64,000 nucleotides of DNA from assembly GCF_000214475.1 (NCBI RefSeq), contig NZ_AFII01000002.1, forward strand, positions 558,001 to 622,000, in the 5' to 3' direction. The position numbers were made by a program, and so were the translations under genes. The notes beneath the pieces were generated by a model. That model was given only the letters and a program-made list of their open reading frames with translations, did not search any database and had not been told where the DNA came from. This stretch comes from Parvimonas sp. oral taxon 110 str. F0139. GTDB lineage: Bacteria > Bacillota > Clostridia > Tissierellales > Peptoniphilaceae. Below are positions 27,997 through 36,167 of this stretch, piece after piece; within the stretch, counting starts at the first letter, position 1; every line of letters begins with the position of its first letter.

Positions 27997-29013
27997 TTAA
28001 GGAAACGGAATAAAATTGCACTTCCTGTCAATTGTTAATCCTGTAACTTTTTCAATATTTTTAATCTTCTCTTCTGAAATTGTCTTTGGTAACAAAGTTG
28101 GAAACCAATTAAAATCTACTATTTTTGCTATTTTAAAATTATACATATTTTCCATAAAAAACAAATAGGGTTCTATCTTATACTTATCATAAAGTTCGCT
28201 TAAAGTATTGTTAATATCGTAACAATTATATAACAAATTTTTATCCACAGCTTTTTCTTCAAACCTATCTAAAAATAAATATGCTTTTTCTAATCTTTTA
28301 GAATCTAACTCCATAAAATAATCGATATAGTCTTTAAATTCTCTATCTCTATTCTTGAAATTTTTATTATCATTTTTATTCTTATTATTATAAAATGAAC
28401 TCATTTGCATAACTTCTTTAATACAATTTTTAATAGCATTAAATAAATTAAAATCAGCACCTAACCCAATGTAAAAATCATTATTCAAAGTTCCAATACA
28501 CAAAATTACAAAATATGAATCAACTAACGAAATATTGTAAAACTTTAAGCGTCTTAACTCACTTGGAATCAATTTTTCAAATAAATTCTTATCAAATTTT
28601 AATTTATACTTAGCTGTTTTACTTAAATATCTTAGCATAAAAGACTGCCTTTCAACAAACTCAGAAAAACAATTATTAACTAAATTATCTGAATTTGTAT
28701 GACATGCACAACCACAAGTGTCAGAAAAGTATATTTTATATTTTTCATTACAAATATCAAAATAATTAACTTTTTTTGTCAATAAATTCAAACAACCAAC
28801 TCGCTCTTTGTTTACAAAATTTCTATTAAAAGCAAAAACTGCATCTCTTTCAAAATATTCTCCAATACCTGCTAAAATACTTTCTCGTAAGAACAGTCTA
28901 GTAGCACCCCCGGAGATATTCTCATTCATACTACTATTTACAGAAAACGAATGGAACTTATCAATAAATTTTCTATCTGAATTATTTATTTTTGCAGTTA
29001 AATTATAAATCAT
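27997..29013 (-). CDS. YcaO-domain cyclodehydratase, copy 1
   Basis: 338 residues from the ATG at 29013 (AAGGAG site; a GTG two codons earlier overlaps that site). YcaO enzymes activate peptide amides with ATP to turn Cys/Ser/Thr into azolines. ATP/Mg motifs visible: LRESILAGIGEYFERDA (about 42-58) and GCACHTNSDNLVNNCFSEFVERQSF, followed by GLGADFNLFNAIKNCIKEVMQ. The C-terminus ends IPFP, resembling the proline-rich tail essential in azoline-forming YcaO proteins. Four genes (YcaO, YcaO, E1-like, SagB) follow each other with gaps below 15 bases. Confidence 0.82.
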   Translation of the reverse strand: MIYNLTAKINNSDRKFIDKFHSFSVNSSMNENISGGATRLFLRESILAGIGEYFERDAVFAFNRNFVNKERVGCLNLLTKKVNYFDICNEKYKIYFSDTCGCACHTNSDNLVNNCFSEFVERQSFMLRYLSKTAKYKLKFDKNLFEKLIPSELRRLKFYNISLVDSYFVILCIGTLNNDFYIGLGADFNLFNAIKNCIKEVMQMSSFYNNKNKNDNKNFKNRDREFKDYIDYFMELDSKRLEKAYLFLDRFEEKAVDKNLLYNCYDINNTLSELYDKYKIEPYLFFMENMYNFKIAKIVDFNWFPTLLPKTISEEKIKNIEKVTGLTIDRKCNFIPFP

Positions 29014-29022
29014 AAACACTCC

Positions 29023-30030
29023 TTATATAATACAACAATCTGGAATTTCATTATTGTGAATATCAATTTTAAAATATTTTAAAATTTCTTTTTCACCACA
29101 TCTTTTAAAATTATATCTTGATGGTAAACAATTGTACATTTTTTTAGAATACACTTTTATAGTCTTTCCATATGAAAATTTACATCTATTCAGAAAACAA
29201 ATATAAATATCATCACTACAATCTTTAAGTTCTAAATTTTTACTTTCATCAAAATTATCAATCTTGTATTTGCTTAAAGATATTCGATCCAAATGATTTA
29301 GTATCTCTTTGTGTTCTTCATCTGTTAAATGTTTATAATGTCCAAATGACGTATCTCTATATATTATAGTAAGGTTATATGCTTCTTGTATAGCTGAAAA
29401 CAAAGCTTTTTTAAAAACTAAATTAAAAGCACATCCCGCTCCTACCAACTTTTTATCTTTAAATAAAAAAACAAAGAATCCGAATCCATTAGACAAATTT
29501 CTATTAAAAAATACTCTAATCTCATCTGTTAAAACATATAAATTATTAAAATATTTCATATACTCTTTATACTCTTCATTAGATAATTTATATTCTTCTG
29601 CTAATAATCCATACCATAATAACAGTAATTCATTCTTTTCTAAAAGTTCGAAAATAGCTTTATTGATAATATCATCCGATTTAAAAACTCCTGAAGCTGT
29701 ACCTGTAGTATCTATGCTACCAAAAACATATTTACTTCCATATGAAACTTCTTTTCCTTTTACAGAAATTATATTATCAGCATTAAAAGACAATAATTTT
29801 ATTTCCTTTTCAGACTCCATATTATATCCTAATGCAAGTCTTTCAAAACTTTCACTCAATAACTTTCTAACTGCCATATTTTTATTTTTACAAATAGAAG
29901 AACCCGTCCAAGGTAACTCATATTTTGATTTAACTATAAAAGATTGAAGCCCATAATGAGTACAAACTTCTCCTAATTCAAACTTTCTTCTAAAAAAAGT
30001 TACACTATTCTTGTAATCTCTAAAAAACAT
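29023..30030 (-). CDS. YcaO-domain protein, copy 2 (divergent)
   Basis: 335 residues. YcaO motifs: NMAVRKLLSESFERLALGYN (about 51-70), GSIDTTGTASG, then AIFELLEKNELLLLWYG (about 125-141), where most YcaO proteins have ELIERDA, and GAGCAFNLVFKKALFSAIQEAYN. The C-terminus (EIPDCCII) lacks the Pro-rich tail of copy 1. It may form a heteromer with copy 1 or catalyse a different backbone modification (for example thioamidation, although no TfuA partner is seen). Only nine bases separate the two genes. Confidence 0.75.
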   Translation of the reverse strand: MFFRDYKNSVTFFRRKFELGEVCTHYGLQSFIVKSKYELPWTGSSICKNKNMAVRKLLSESFERLALGYNMESEKEIKLLSFNADNIISVKGKEVSYGSKYVFGSIDTTGTASGVFKSDDIINKAIFELLEKNELLLLWYGLLAEEYKLSNEEYKEYMKYFNNLYVLTDEIRVFFNRNLSNGFGFFVFLFKDKKLVGAGCAFNLVFKKALFSAIQEAYNLTIIYRDTSFGHYKHLTDEEHKEILNHLDRISLSKYKIDNFDESKNLELKDCSDDIYICFLNRCKFSYGKTIKVYSKKMYNCLPSRYNFKRCGEKEILKYFKIDIHNNEIPDCCII

Positions 30031-30033
30031 AAA

Positions 30034-30591
30034 TCAAACCTCTATTTTACAAGTTAAAATATGTAAAATTTCTGAAATGTTAAAATTTAAACATCTTGTT
30101 ATCAAATTTCCATTTTTAAAAACTTCTTTAAACTCAACATCTTCAGAAGTGAAATTCTCAATATTCTTCAATATCTTTCCAGACTCTTTTATAGAATGAA
30201 AATAAATAAAGTCACCTAAATAATCTACAGCAGAAATATCAAAAAATATTGAAAAACAATTTCCTAAAGGTAATTTTAAATTTCTAAAGAGCTTATAATC
30301 TTTTATTTCATCAAACAAATACTCTCCGTTCCAAAAAGTATGTTTTAAGATTTTTTCTTCTGATTTTACTTCAACAAAAGATAAAATTAAATACGGATAT
30401 TTATCCGAAATATCTTTAATAAAATGTAAAATTTCCTTAAAAGGCATTTTTCCCACACAAAATTCAGAGAATACCATCTCTCTAGTAGTATATTTCATAT
30501 AATCTTTATAAGATTTAAGATTTTCTTCTATATTATTATCACCTATAAAGTTAAAAGATTGATGAACTTTTTTTATTAAATTCTTAGACAT
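30034..30591 (-). CDS. Unrecognised RiPP-cluster protein
   Basis: 185 residues from the ATG at 30591 (AGGTG upstream, just after the preceding stop). I do not recognise it. No signal peptide or membrane segment, no Cys cluster. TTREMVFSEFCVGKMPFKEILHFI resembles the opening of a SagB/nitroreductase domain (R-x-S-x-x-x-F ... L-x-x-I), so a shortened, degenerate dehydrogenase-like fold is possible but unproven. It lies between the McbB-like and YcaO genes, tightly packed, which argues for a role in precursor modification or complex assembly. Confidence 0.55.
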   Translation of the reverse strand: MSKNLIKKVHQSFNFIGDNNIEENLKSYKDYMKYTTREMVFSEFCVGKMPFKEILHFIKDISDKYPYLILSFVEVKSEEKILKHTFWNGEYLFDEIKDYKLFRNLKLPLGNCFSIFFDISAVDYLGDFIYFHSIKESGKILKNIENFTSEDVEFKEVFKNGNLITRCLNFNISEILHILTCKIEV

Positions 30592-30598
30592 AATACAC

Positions 30599-31408
30599 CT
30601 ACTTTTCAAAACAATCACACAATTCAAAATGAACAGGAACATCATACGATACATTACCATTCAAGTCAACTTCAACAACTTTTTTCCCTGATATATTAAC
30701 ATTTTGAGAAATCATTTTTAAAATTTCAGTCACTAGAAAAAATATTTCTTTCTTATTTAATTTTGCTTCCACTTCAAATAATGGGTTTTGTGCATAAATC
30801 ATATCTACAATAGTTTGAAAAGAAATTTCATCCATTACTTTTCCATAAGATCTTATTGATGCTTCCAGATTATAGAAAAAACACTTAGGACATGGTGAAT
30901 ACCACTCTTTTCTGTATAAATTAGTTATATAAAATTTCGAATCATAAAAAAACGAGAAGATACAAGGTATATTATTCTCCGAAATATAATCAGCCAATTG
31001 ATTATACTTAACTAAAGAAAACGGATTGAAAAATAATACCATTAAATCATAATCACCAAACTTCGTATAATCATTTACAAATTTAAATCTATCATCCTCA
31101 ACAAACTCAAAACAATCTTTAAAATTTTGATTATTAGAATAAATTCCTATATTATTAAAACTTCCTTCTATCTCTTTTTTCTCATATATTATAGATGATT
31201 CCAAAAGAAAATTTATTACATCTTCAAATTCTTCTCTTTCAAAAAATAACTCTAAATCCTCATCAAAAAAATTGTTTTTCCCATTTTTATCTAAGTAAAA
31301 CAAAAAATCCATCAATTTCTTTTCTTCTATAATTGTAATTCCAAAAGAATTTTGAACTATAGCGCCTAAATCACTTTTGCTAATAATAAATTGATTAATA
31401 TGAAACAT
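30599..31408 (-). CDS. McbB-like / E1-like cyclodehydratase partner
   Basis: 269 residues. N-terminal 80 residues look like a winged-helix leader-binding module (KLMDFLFYLDKNGKNNFF ... VINFLLESSIIYE). The middle contains WYSPCPKCFFYNLEASIRS (about 168-186), the PCxxC type motif of McbB/E1-like TOMM proteins, and the C-terminal part ends ELCDCFEK. In microcin B17 the E1-like McbB recognises the leader and works with the YcaO protein McbD. First gene of the biosynthetic run; begins 27 bases after a CPBP gene, so transcription probably comes from precursor promoters upstream. Confidence 0.65.
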   Translation of the reverse strand: MFHINQFIISKSDLGAIVQNSFGITIIEEKKLMDFLFYLDKNGKNNFFDEDLELFFEREEFEDVINFLLESSIIYEKKEIEGSFNNIGIYSNNQNFKDCFEFVEDDRFKFVNDYTKFGDYDLMVLFFNPFSLVKYNQLADYISENNIPCIFSFFYDSKFYITNLYRKEWYSPCPKCFFYNLEASIRSYGKVMDEISFQTIVDMIYAQNPLFEVEAKLNKKEIFFLVTEILKMISQNVNISGKKVVEVDLNGNVSYDVPVHFELCDCFEK

Positions 31409-31435
31409 ATACTCCTCCTAAAATTTAAAATTTAC

Positions 31436-32167
31436 TCATTGACTGTAAATGTACATCATAATTGACTGTAAACATACATCATATAAGAAATGTATAGCTA
31501 TAGCAGCTGAAATTCTCTTTGTATAATAATAAACAACAGTAAAACTTATCCCTGCTATGACGTAATAAATCATTCCAGAACTAAGTGCTCCATCATGGAT
31601 TGCCCCAAAAATAATTGCTGAAACTAACAAAGATGTAATAAACCTGACATGTCTATTGCATCCTGAATGTAAATCATATAAATATCCAAATAATAATTTT
31701 CTATATACAACTTCTTCAAAAAAAACTGTAAAAAATACAAAAACGACATAAACATATTTATTTTGCATATACATTTCTGTAACATAAATAGCAGTCAAAC
31801 TATTAACTGACGTTCCAAAAACATCATATATAATATAAGTTAGTAAGCAATATACAATCATTGATAAAATTAAAATTAAGAATGTTATTATAGTAGATTT
31901 TTTAAAACTAATTTTATCAGAACTATCTATTGAAGTTAATTTTTCTTTAAATAAAAATTTAGAGATTAATAAAACAATCCCCGCAACAACAAAATTTAAT
32001 ACTCCAAAAGAAATATTCTTATCCAAAATAGAATTTCCAAAAAGACTAACAACTAAAAAATCGTTAAAAAATATATATTTTACTATATGTTGTCTATAAA
32101 TGAATTCACAAAAAACAAACATTAAAATAGGTACTGCAAGTTTTTTAGAATTTTCATTAGATATCAT
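31436..32167 (-). CDS. CPBP-family membrane protease (2 of 7)
   Basis: 243 residues, about seven membrane segments. Full CPBP motifs: FFEEVVYRKLLFGYLYD (EExxxR), IFGAIHDGA (FxxxH) and AIAIHFLYD. CPBP proteins of RiPP clusters (SagE type) are proposed to cut precursors or give self-immunity. Its first 73 residues are identical to those of the CPBP gene at 34097-34816, after which the two diverge, a mosaic pattern. Follows precursor A1 after a hairpin. Confidence 0.85.
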   Translation of the reverse strand: MISNENSKKLAVPILMFVFCEFIYRQHIVKYIFFNDFLVVSLFGNSILDKNISFGVLNFVVAGIVLLISKFLFKEKLTSIDSSDKISFKKSTIITFLILILSMIVYCLLTYIIYDVFGTSVNSLTAIYVTEMYMQNKYVYVVFVFFTVFFEEVVYRKLLFGYLYDLHSGCNRHVRFITSLLVSAIIFGAIHDGALSSGMIYYVIAGISFTVVYYYTKRISAAIAIHFLYDVCLQSIMMYIYSQ

Positions 32168-32212
32168 AACTTTCTCCTCGAAAATTATTATTTACTATAT
32201 TTAATTTGTTTT

Positions 32213-32252
32213 TTATAAGATATGCTGTAGATATCCACAGCATATCTTATAA
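32213..32252 (-). terminator. Hairpin behind precursor A1
   Basis: Perfect 16-bp inverted repeat (arms 32213-32228 and 32237-32252, loop 8) that includes the precursor stop codon. On the minus strand it is followed by only a short A/T stretch, so it is more likely a partial terminator or mRNA-stabilising structure than a full stop. Confidence 0.65.
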
Positions 32253-32498
32253 AACTATTTCTTCTTTTTTCATCTCTATATCTGATGTTCCTGAACAATT
32301 TATACAATAACGTATACAATAAATACACATAGGTATTACGTGACTATTTGTATTTGCTCCACCAAACCTATCTTTCCCAGAATATTGAGCCTTTGAAGAT
32401 ACTCCTAGGTGTTTCTCCTTATTTGATTTTGTTAAAACATCTTTAGGATTTTTTATTGTGCTTGGTGCTTTACTTGAATTTCCCGGTCCATTTGCCAT
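32247..32498 (-). CDS. RiPP precursor peptide, family A copy 1
   Basis: 83 residues with a very strong AAGGAGGAAT site. N-terminal part is hydrophilic, rich in Lys, Asn, Gly and Ser (MANGPGNSSKAPS...), with no signal peptide. The C-terminal part has four cysteines in C-x2-C-x3-C-x2-C (58, 61, 65, 68) directly followed by S-G-T-S and a charged tail ending EEIVL. Cys/Ser/Thr there are the expected heterocyclisation sites for the YcaO proteins. Differs from copy 2 at 34896 by only a few residues. Absolute core boundaries cannot be read from sequence. Confidence 0.8.
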   Translation of the reverse strand: MANGPGNSSKAPSTIKNPKDVLTKSNKEKHLGVSSKAQYSGKDRFGGANTNSHVIPMCIYCIRYCINCSGTSDIEMKKEEIVL

Positions 32499-32585
32499 TT
32501 TTTATTCCTCCTTTTTTATAAATTTTTATATATTAATGTTGAAAAAATACAACAAAAATACCAATCTTTAAAATTGATATAATGT

Positions 32586-32599
32586 GAACAATATTATTC
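32586..32599. promoter_or_regulatory. Dyad upstream of precursor A1
   Basis: GAACAATATTATTC, one mismatch from the perfect 14-bp palindrome found at the same place before copy A2. Flanked by outer arms TTGATAT/ATATCAA. No clear promoter could be assigned in 32499-32718. Confidence 0.4.
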
Positions 32600-32718
32600 A
32601 AAATTATATATCAACAAATTATCATCATATATTTTTCATTATTATTTTAATATAATATTCACACTTTATAAGATTTTAGTTTTTATATTATTTATATTTT
32701 TCTAAAAAAATATTATAA

Positions 32719-33426
32719 TTAAATTCCAAAAATATTCATAATATCTAAAAACAAGTTATTTAGAACATGTACCGTCATAGATGCTGAAATTCTTTTCGTA
32801 TAAAAATATACACTTGAGAAAATTATTCCATATATTACATAATAAAGCATAGCAGGATGAAAAACTCCATCATGTATTGATCCGAAAATTACTGAAGACA
32901 CCAGGACTGATGTTATAAATCTTACATATTTATTACAGCCCGAAAGTAAATCATATAAATATCCAAATAAGATTTTTCTATATACTATTTCCTCGAATAT
33001 AGGTACAAAAACCGAAATAAAAACTGTAAATTTAGAATATTTTAAGAAATATATATTCATTTCAGAATTCCTGCTTTTTATAGAGACACCCAAAATATAT
33101 GTTAAAAATTTACTGAATACAAAAAAGAATATTATGGTTAAAATCAAGATTACAATGGAAAATAAAAAACTCTCTTTCAATCCTTTTTTTGAAGAAGCAT
33201 CTATTGAATTAAATTTTCCTTTATATACATACTTAGAAATCAATAATACAGATATAATTATAAAAATACATCCTAATCCTTGAAATAAAATCCAATCAAA
33301 ATAATGATTTCCAGTCAATACGAACTTTCTAAAAATAGGTAAAATTTTTCTTTTAAAAATAAATTCGCAAAAAATAAACATTAAAACTGGAAATACCCAT
33401 TTTTTAAAGTTTTTAGTATCTACCAT
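32719..33426 (-). CDS. CPBP-family membrane protease (3 of 7)
   Basis: 235 residues, multi-pass membrane protein with FEEIVYRKILFGYLYDLLSG, VIFGSIHDG and MTVHVLNN, i.e. all three CPBP motifs. AGGAGAAAG site before ATG. Very similar to the genes at 36168 and 35387, so these three are recent paralogues. Lies 57 bases after precursor B1, separated from it by a hairpin. Confidence 0.85.
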   Translation of the reverse strand: MVDTKNFKKWVFPVLMFIFCEFIFKRKILPIFRKFVLTGNHYFDWILFQGLGCIFIIISVLLISKYVYKGKFNSIDASSKKGLKESFLFSIVILILTIIFFFVFSKFLTYILGVSIKSRNSEMNIYFLKYSKFTVFISVFVPIFEEIVYRKILFGYLYDLLSGCNKYVRFITSVLVSSVIFGSIHDGVFHPAMLYYVIYGIIFSSVYFYTKRISASMTVHVLNNLFLDIMNIFGI

Positions 33427-33446
33427 CGCTTTCTCCTCATATATCT

Positions 33447-33475
33447 AAAAATGTATGGTAAATTCCATACATTTT
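33447..33475 (-). terminator. Hairpin behind precursor B1
   Basis: Perfect 11-bp stem AAAATGTATGG/CCATACATTTT eight bases after the stop codon; little T run on the minus strand beyond the stem itself. Same arrangement as behind the other precursors. Confidence 0.65.
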
Positions 33476-33483
33476 AGACTAGA

Positions 33484-33720
33484 TTATAATTCTATATTTT
33501 CATTATTTAAGTCAGCAGTTCCAGAACAGCCTATACAGCATAAAGGATACCAATAATCCCCCGGTCTCGGCCAAGTTGCTGGTTTTACACCATTAAGTCC
33601 CTTTCCTTTTACATTTGATGAACTTGTACCAAACTTGTTTTTATCGTTTTTGTTTGTCAATCCTTTTTTCTTAGGATCAAAAGTTGAAGTAGCTTTACTA
33701 GGTCCTCCATAATGATTCAT
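33484..33720 (-). CDS. RiPP precursor peptide, family B copy 1
   Basis: 78 residues, AAGGAGGAAATTT site. Begins MNHYGGPSKATST, related to the N-terminus of family A (GP.SSKAPST). Lys/Asn/Gly/Ser-rich middle, then C-terminal LCCIGCSGTAD (Cys 61, 62, 65; Ser 66, Thr 68) and tail LNNENIEL. Shares the C-x2-C-[ST]-G-T-[AS]-[DN] motif with all four precursors. Expected substrate of the YcaO/SagB enzymes. Has its own promoter. Confidence 0.8.
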   Translation of the reverse strand: MNHYGGPSKATSTFDPKKKGLTNKNDKNKFGTSSSNVKGKGLNGVKPATWPRPGDYWYPLCCIGCSGTADLNNENIEL

Positions 33721-33784
33721 ACAAATTTCCTCCTTAAAAAGTTTTTACAGATTATTTTTTGACGTCAATACATCTGTTAGCTAA

Positions 33785-33813
33785 ATAGTATCATATGAAA
33801 ACGTAATTGTCAA
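33785..33813 (-). promoter_or_regulatory. Promoter of precursor B1
   Basis: TTGACA (33808-33813), 17-bp spacer, TACTAT (33785-33790). Sequence shared with the B2 promoter. Confidence 0.82.
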
Positions 33814-34096
33814 TGGTATTTGTATAAAAATATTAATTATTTTTTAAAAATAATATCTATTTTTAATAAATTCTAAATTTCTAGACATTTATTTTAATAA
33901 AAATATTAATTTTTTCTATTTTAAATAAATATTTTATATCTGAATTATATTTTAAAAAAACTTTTTCTTAACTTGTTTAGTCCTGTATTGAAATTTTTTT
34001 TAAATATTTTGATAACAATAATAAAACTATAAAACACAACGAATGTTCATAAATTTGAAATTAATTGATATAAATTATATAGTCATACTAACCACT
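33814..34096. other. Vestigial copy of the exporter-gene upstream region
   Basis: The stretch up to about 34020 parallels 37972-38175, the DNA between precursor B2 and the divergent exporter gene, including GTATTGA-AATTTTTTTT where the real exporter promoter has GTATTGACATTTTTT. No exporter gene follows here: instead the next duplicated CPBP gene ends at 34097. No other gene seen. Confidence 0.6.
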
Positions 34097-34816
34097 CTAA
34101 ATATTGTTAATAACTTGTAAATATATATTAAATAAAAAATGTACAGCAATAGCAGCTGAAATCCTCTTAGTATAAAAATAAACCACTGTAATAAGCATAC
34201 TAGCTACTACATAACTAATCATTGCAAGATTAAAAACTCCATCGTGGATTGCTCCAAAAATAATTGAAGATGCTATAGCAGCAGTCATAAACTCAACATA
34301 TTTATTACAACCTTTATGTAAATCATATAGACAACCAAACAATAATTTTCTATATACAACCTCTTCAAAAATAACTGTAAAAAACATAACAATCATAGAA
34401 ATATATTCATTTTGATTGTCTATTTTCATAAGATTTTCACTGTTCAAACTATTAATTGACATATGAAAAATATTATATATTACATACATTATAGTATGAA
34501 ATAAAAAAACTGATAAAATTAAAAATAAAAATACTATTAAAATAGTTTTTTTTATATTCATTTTTTTAGAATAATCTACTGAAGTTAATTTTCCATTAAA
34601 TAAAAATTTAGAGATTAATAAAACAATCCCCGCAACAACAAAATTTAATACTCCAAAAGAAATATTCTTATCCAAAATAGAATTTCCAAAAAGACTAACA
34701 ACTAAAAAATCGTTAAAAAATATATATTTTACTATATGTTGTCTATAAATGAATTCACAAAAAACAAACATTAAAATAGGTACTGCAAGTTTTTTAGAAT
34801 TTTCATTAGATATCAT
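34097..34816 (-). CDS. CPBP-family membrane protease (4 of 7)
   Basis: 239 residues, CPBP motifs FEEVVYRKLLFGCLYDLHKG, IIFGAIHDG and AIAVHFLFN all present. First 73 residues identical to the protein at 31436-32167; the remainder differs substantially, consistent with recombination or gene conversion at the 5' end. Preceded by precursor A2 and its hairpin. Confidence 0.85.
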   Translation of the reverse strand: MISNENSKKLAVPILMFVFCEFIYRQHIVKYIFFNDFLVVSLFGNSILDKNISFGVLNFVVAGIVLLISKFLFNGKLTSVDYSKKMNIKKTILIVFLFLILSVFLFHTIMYVIYNIFHMSINSLNSENLMKIDNQNEYISMIVMFFTVIFEEVVYRKLLFGCLYDLHKGCNKYVEFMTAAIASSIIFGAIHDGVFNLAMISYVVASMLITVVYFYTKRISAAIAVHFLFNIYLQVINNI

Positions 34817-34861
34817 AACTTTCTCCTCGAAAATTATTATTTACTATATTTAATTTGTTTT

Positions 34862-34901
34862 TTATAAGATATGCTGTAGATATCTACAGCATATCTTATA
34901 A
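34862..34901 (-). terminator. Hairpin behind precursor A2
   Basis: Same 16-bp-arm inverted repeat as behind A1 (34862-34877 and 34886-34901), overlapping the stop codon. Confidence 0.65.
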
Positions 34902-35147
34902 AACTATTTCTTCTTTTTTCATCTCTATATCTGATGTTCCTGAACAATTTATACAATAACGTATACAATAAATACACATAGGCATTACGTGACTATTTGT
35001 ATTTGCTCCACCAAACCTATCTTTCCCAGAATATTGAGACTTTGAAGATACTCCTAAGTGTTTCTCCTTATTTGATTTTGTTAAAACATCTTTAGGATCT
35101 TTTATTGCGCTTGGCGCTTTACTTGAATTTCCCGGTCCATTTGCCAT
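34896..35147 (-). CDS. RiPP precursor peptide, family A copy 2
   Basis: 83 residues, differing from copy 1 at a handful of positions (e.g. A/T14, D/N17, S/A37, M/V55); the Cys-rich C-terminal part and tail are identical. Same strong ribosome site. Conservation of the product with duplication of the gene suggests dosage or recent amplification. See copy 1 for features. Confidence 0.8.
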   Translation of the reverse strand: MANGPGNSSKAPSAIKDPKDVLTKSNKEKHLGVSSKSQYSGKDRFGGANTNSHVMPMCIYCIRYCINCSGTSDIEMKKEEIVL

Positions 35148-35236
35148 TTTTTATTCCTCCTTTTTTTATATTAAATGTTGATTTTCTAAAAATGTAACAA
35201 ATTTAAAAAATACAACAAAAATACCAATCTTTAAAA

Positions 35237-35277
35237 TTGATATAATATGAACAATATTGTTCAAAATTATATATCAA
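35237..35277. promoter_or_regulatory. Large dyad upstream of precursor A2
   Basis: Perfect palindrome GAACAATATTGTTC (35249-35262) extended by imperfect outer arms TTGATATAATAT and ATTATATATCAA to about 41 bp. Looks like an operator or leader hairpin; present in A1 with one mismatch in the core. Confidence 0.5.
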
Positions 35278-35386
35278 CAAATTATCATCATATATTTTTC
35301 GTTATTATTTTAATATAATATTCACACTTTATAAGATTCAAGTTTTTATATTATTTATATTTTTCTAAAAAAATATTATAATTAAA

Positions 35387-36105
35387 TTACAAAATATCCA
35401 TCATTGCTAAAAACAAATTATTTAAAACATGCACCGTCATAGATGCAGAAATTCTTTTTGTATAAAAATATACACTAGAAAAAACCACTCCATATACTAC
35501 ATATGTAATCATAGCAGGATGAAAAACTCCATCATGTGTTGCTCCAAATATTATTGAAGACACAAGGACAGATGTTATAAATCGTACATATTTATTACAT
35601 CCTGAATGCAAATCATATAAATATCCAAACAAGATTTTTCTATATACAATTTCCTCAAACATAGGTCCTGTAAATACTATAGTAAATACAGAAAACAATG
35701 TTTTTTTCAAAAAAAATACTGTAATAATAGTGTTCTTACTTTTTCTAACAATACCTAAAACATTTACTAAAAAATTCTTGAGCATAAATAAAAATATTAT
35801 AGTTAAAATTAAGATTACAATAGAAAATAAAAAACTCTCTTTTAATCCTTTTTTTGAAGAAGCATCTATTGAATTAAATTTTCCATTATATACATACTTA
35901 GAAATCAACAACACAGATATAATTATAAAAATATATCCTAATCCATCAAATAAAGTACCATCAAAAAATAATCTCCAGTCAATACGAACTTTCTAAAAAT
36001 AGGTAAAATTTTTCTTTTAAAAATAAATTCACAAAAAATAAACATTAAAATCGGCAATATCCATTTTTTAAAGTTTTGTGTATTTAATATATCTGTTTTT
36101 TCCAT
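35387..36105 (-). pseudogene. CPBP-family membrane protease with frameshift (5 of 7)
   Basis: Start at 36105 (GGGAGA site) gives MEKTDILNTQNFKKWILPILMF..., matching paralogues, but the frame stops after about 53 codons. Continuing one base out of phase restores the paralogue sequence from VLLISKYVYNG to the end, with motifs FEEIVYRKILFG and FGATHDG. One base is missing in the A6 tract at 35963-35968 (top strand; T6, expected T7 in the gene). If corrected it encodes 239 residues. Either a real pseudogene, a slippage variant or an assembly error. Confidence 0.85.
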
Positions 36106-36167
36106 AATTTTCTCCCTAACAATACTTTTTATACTATTTATAATTTTCCAAATTAATCTTACTATAA

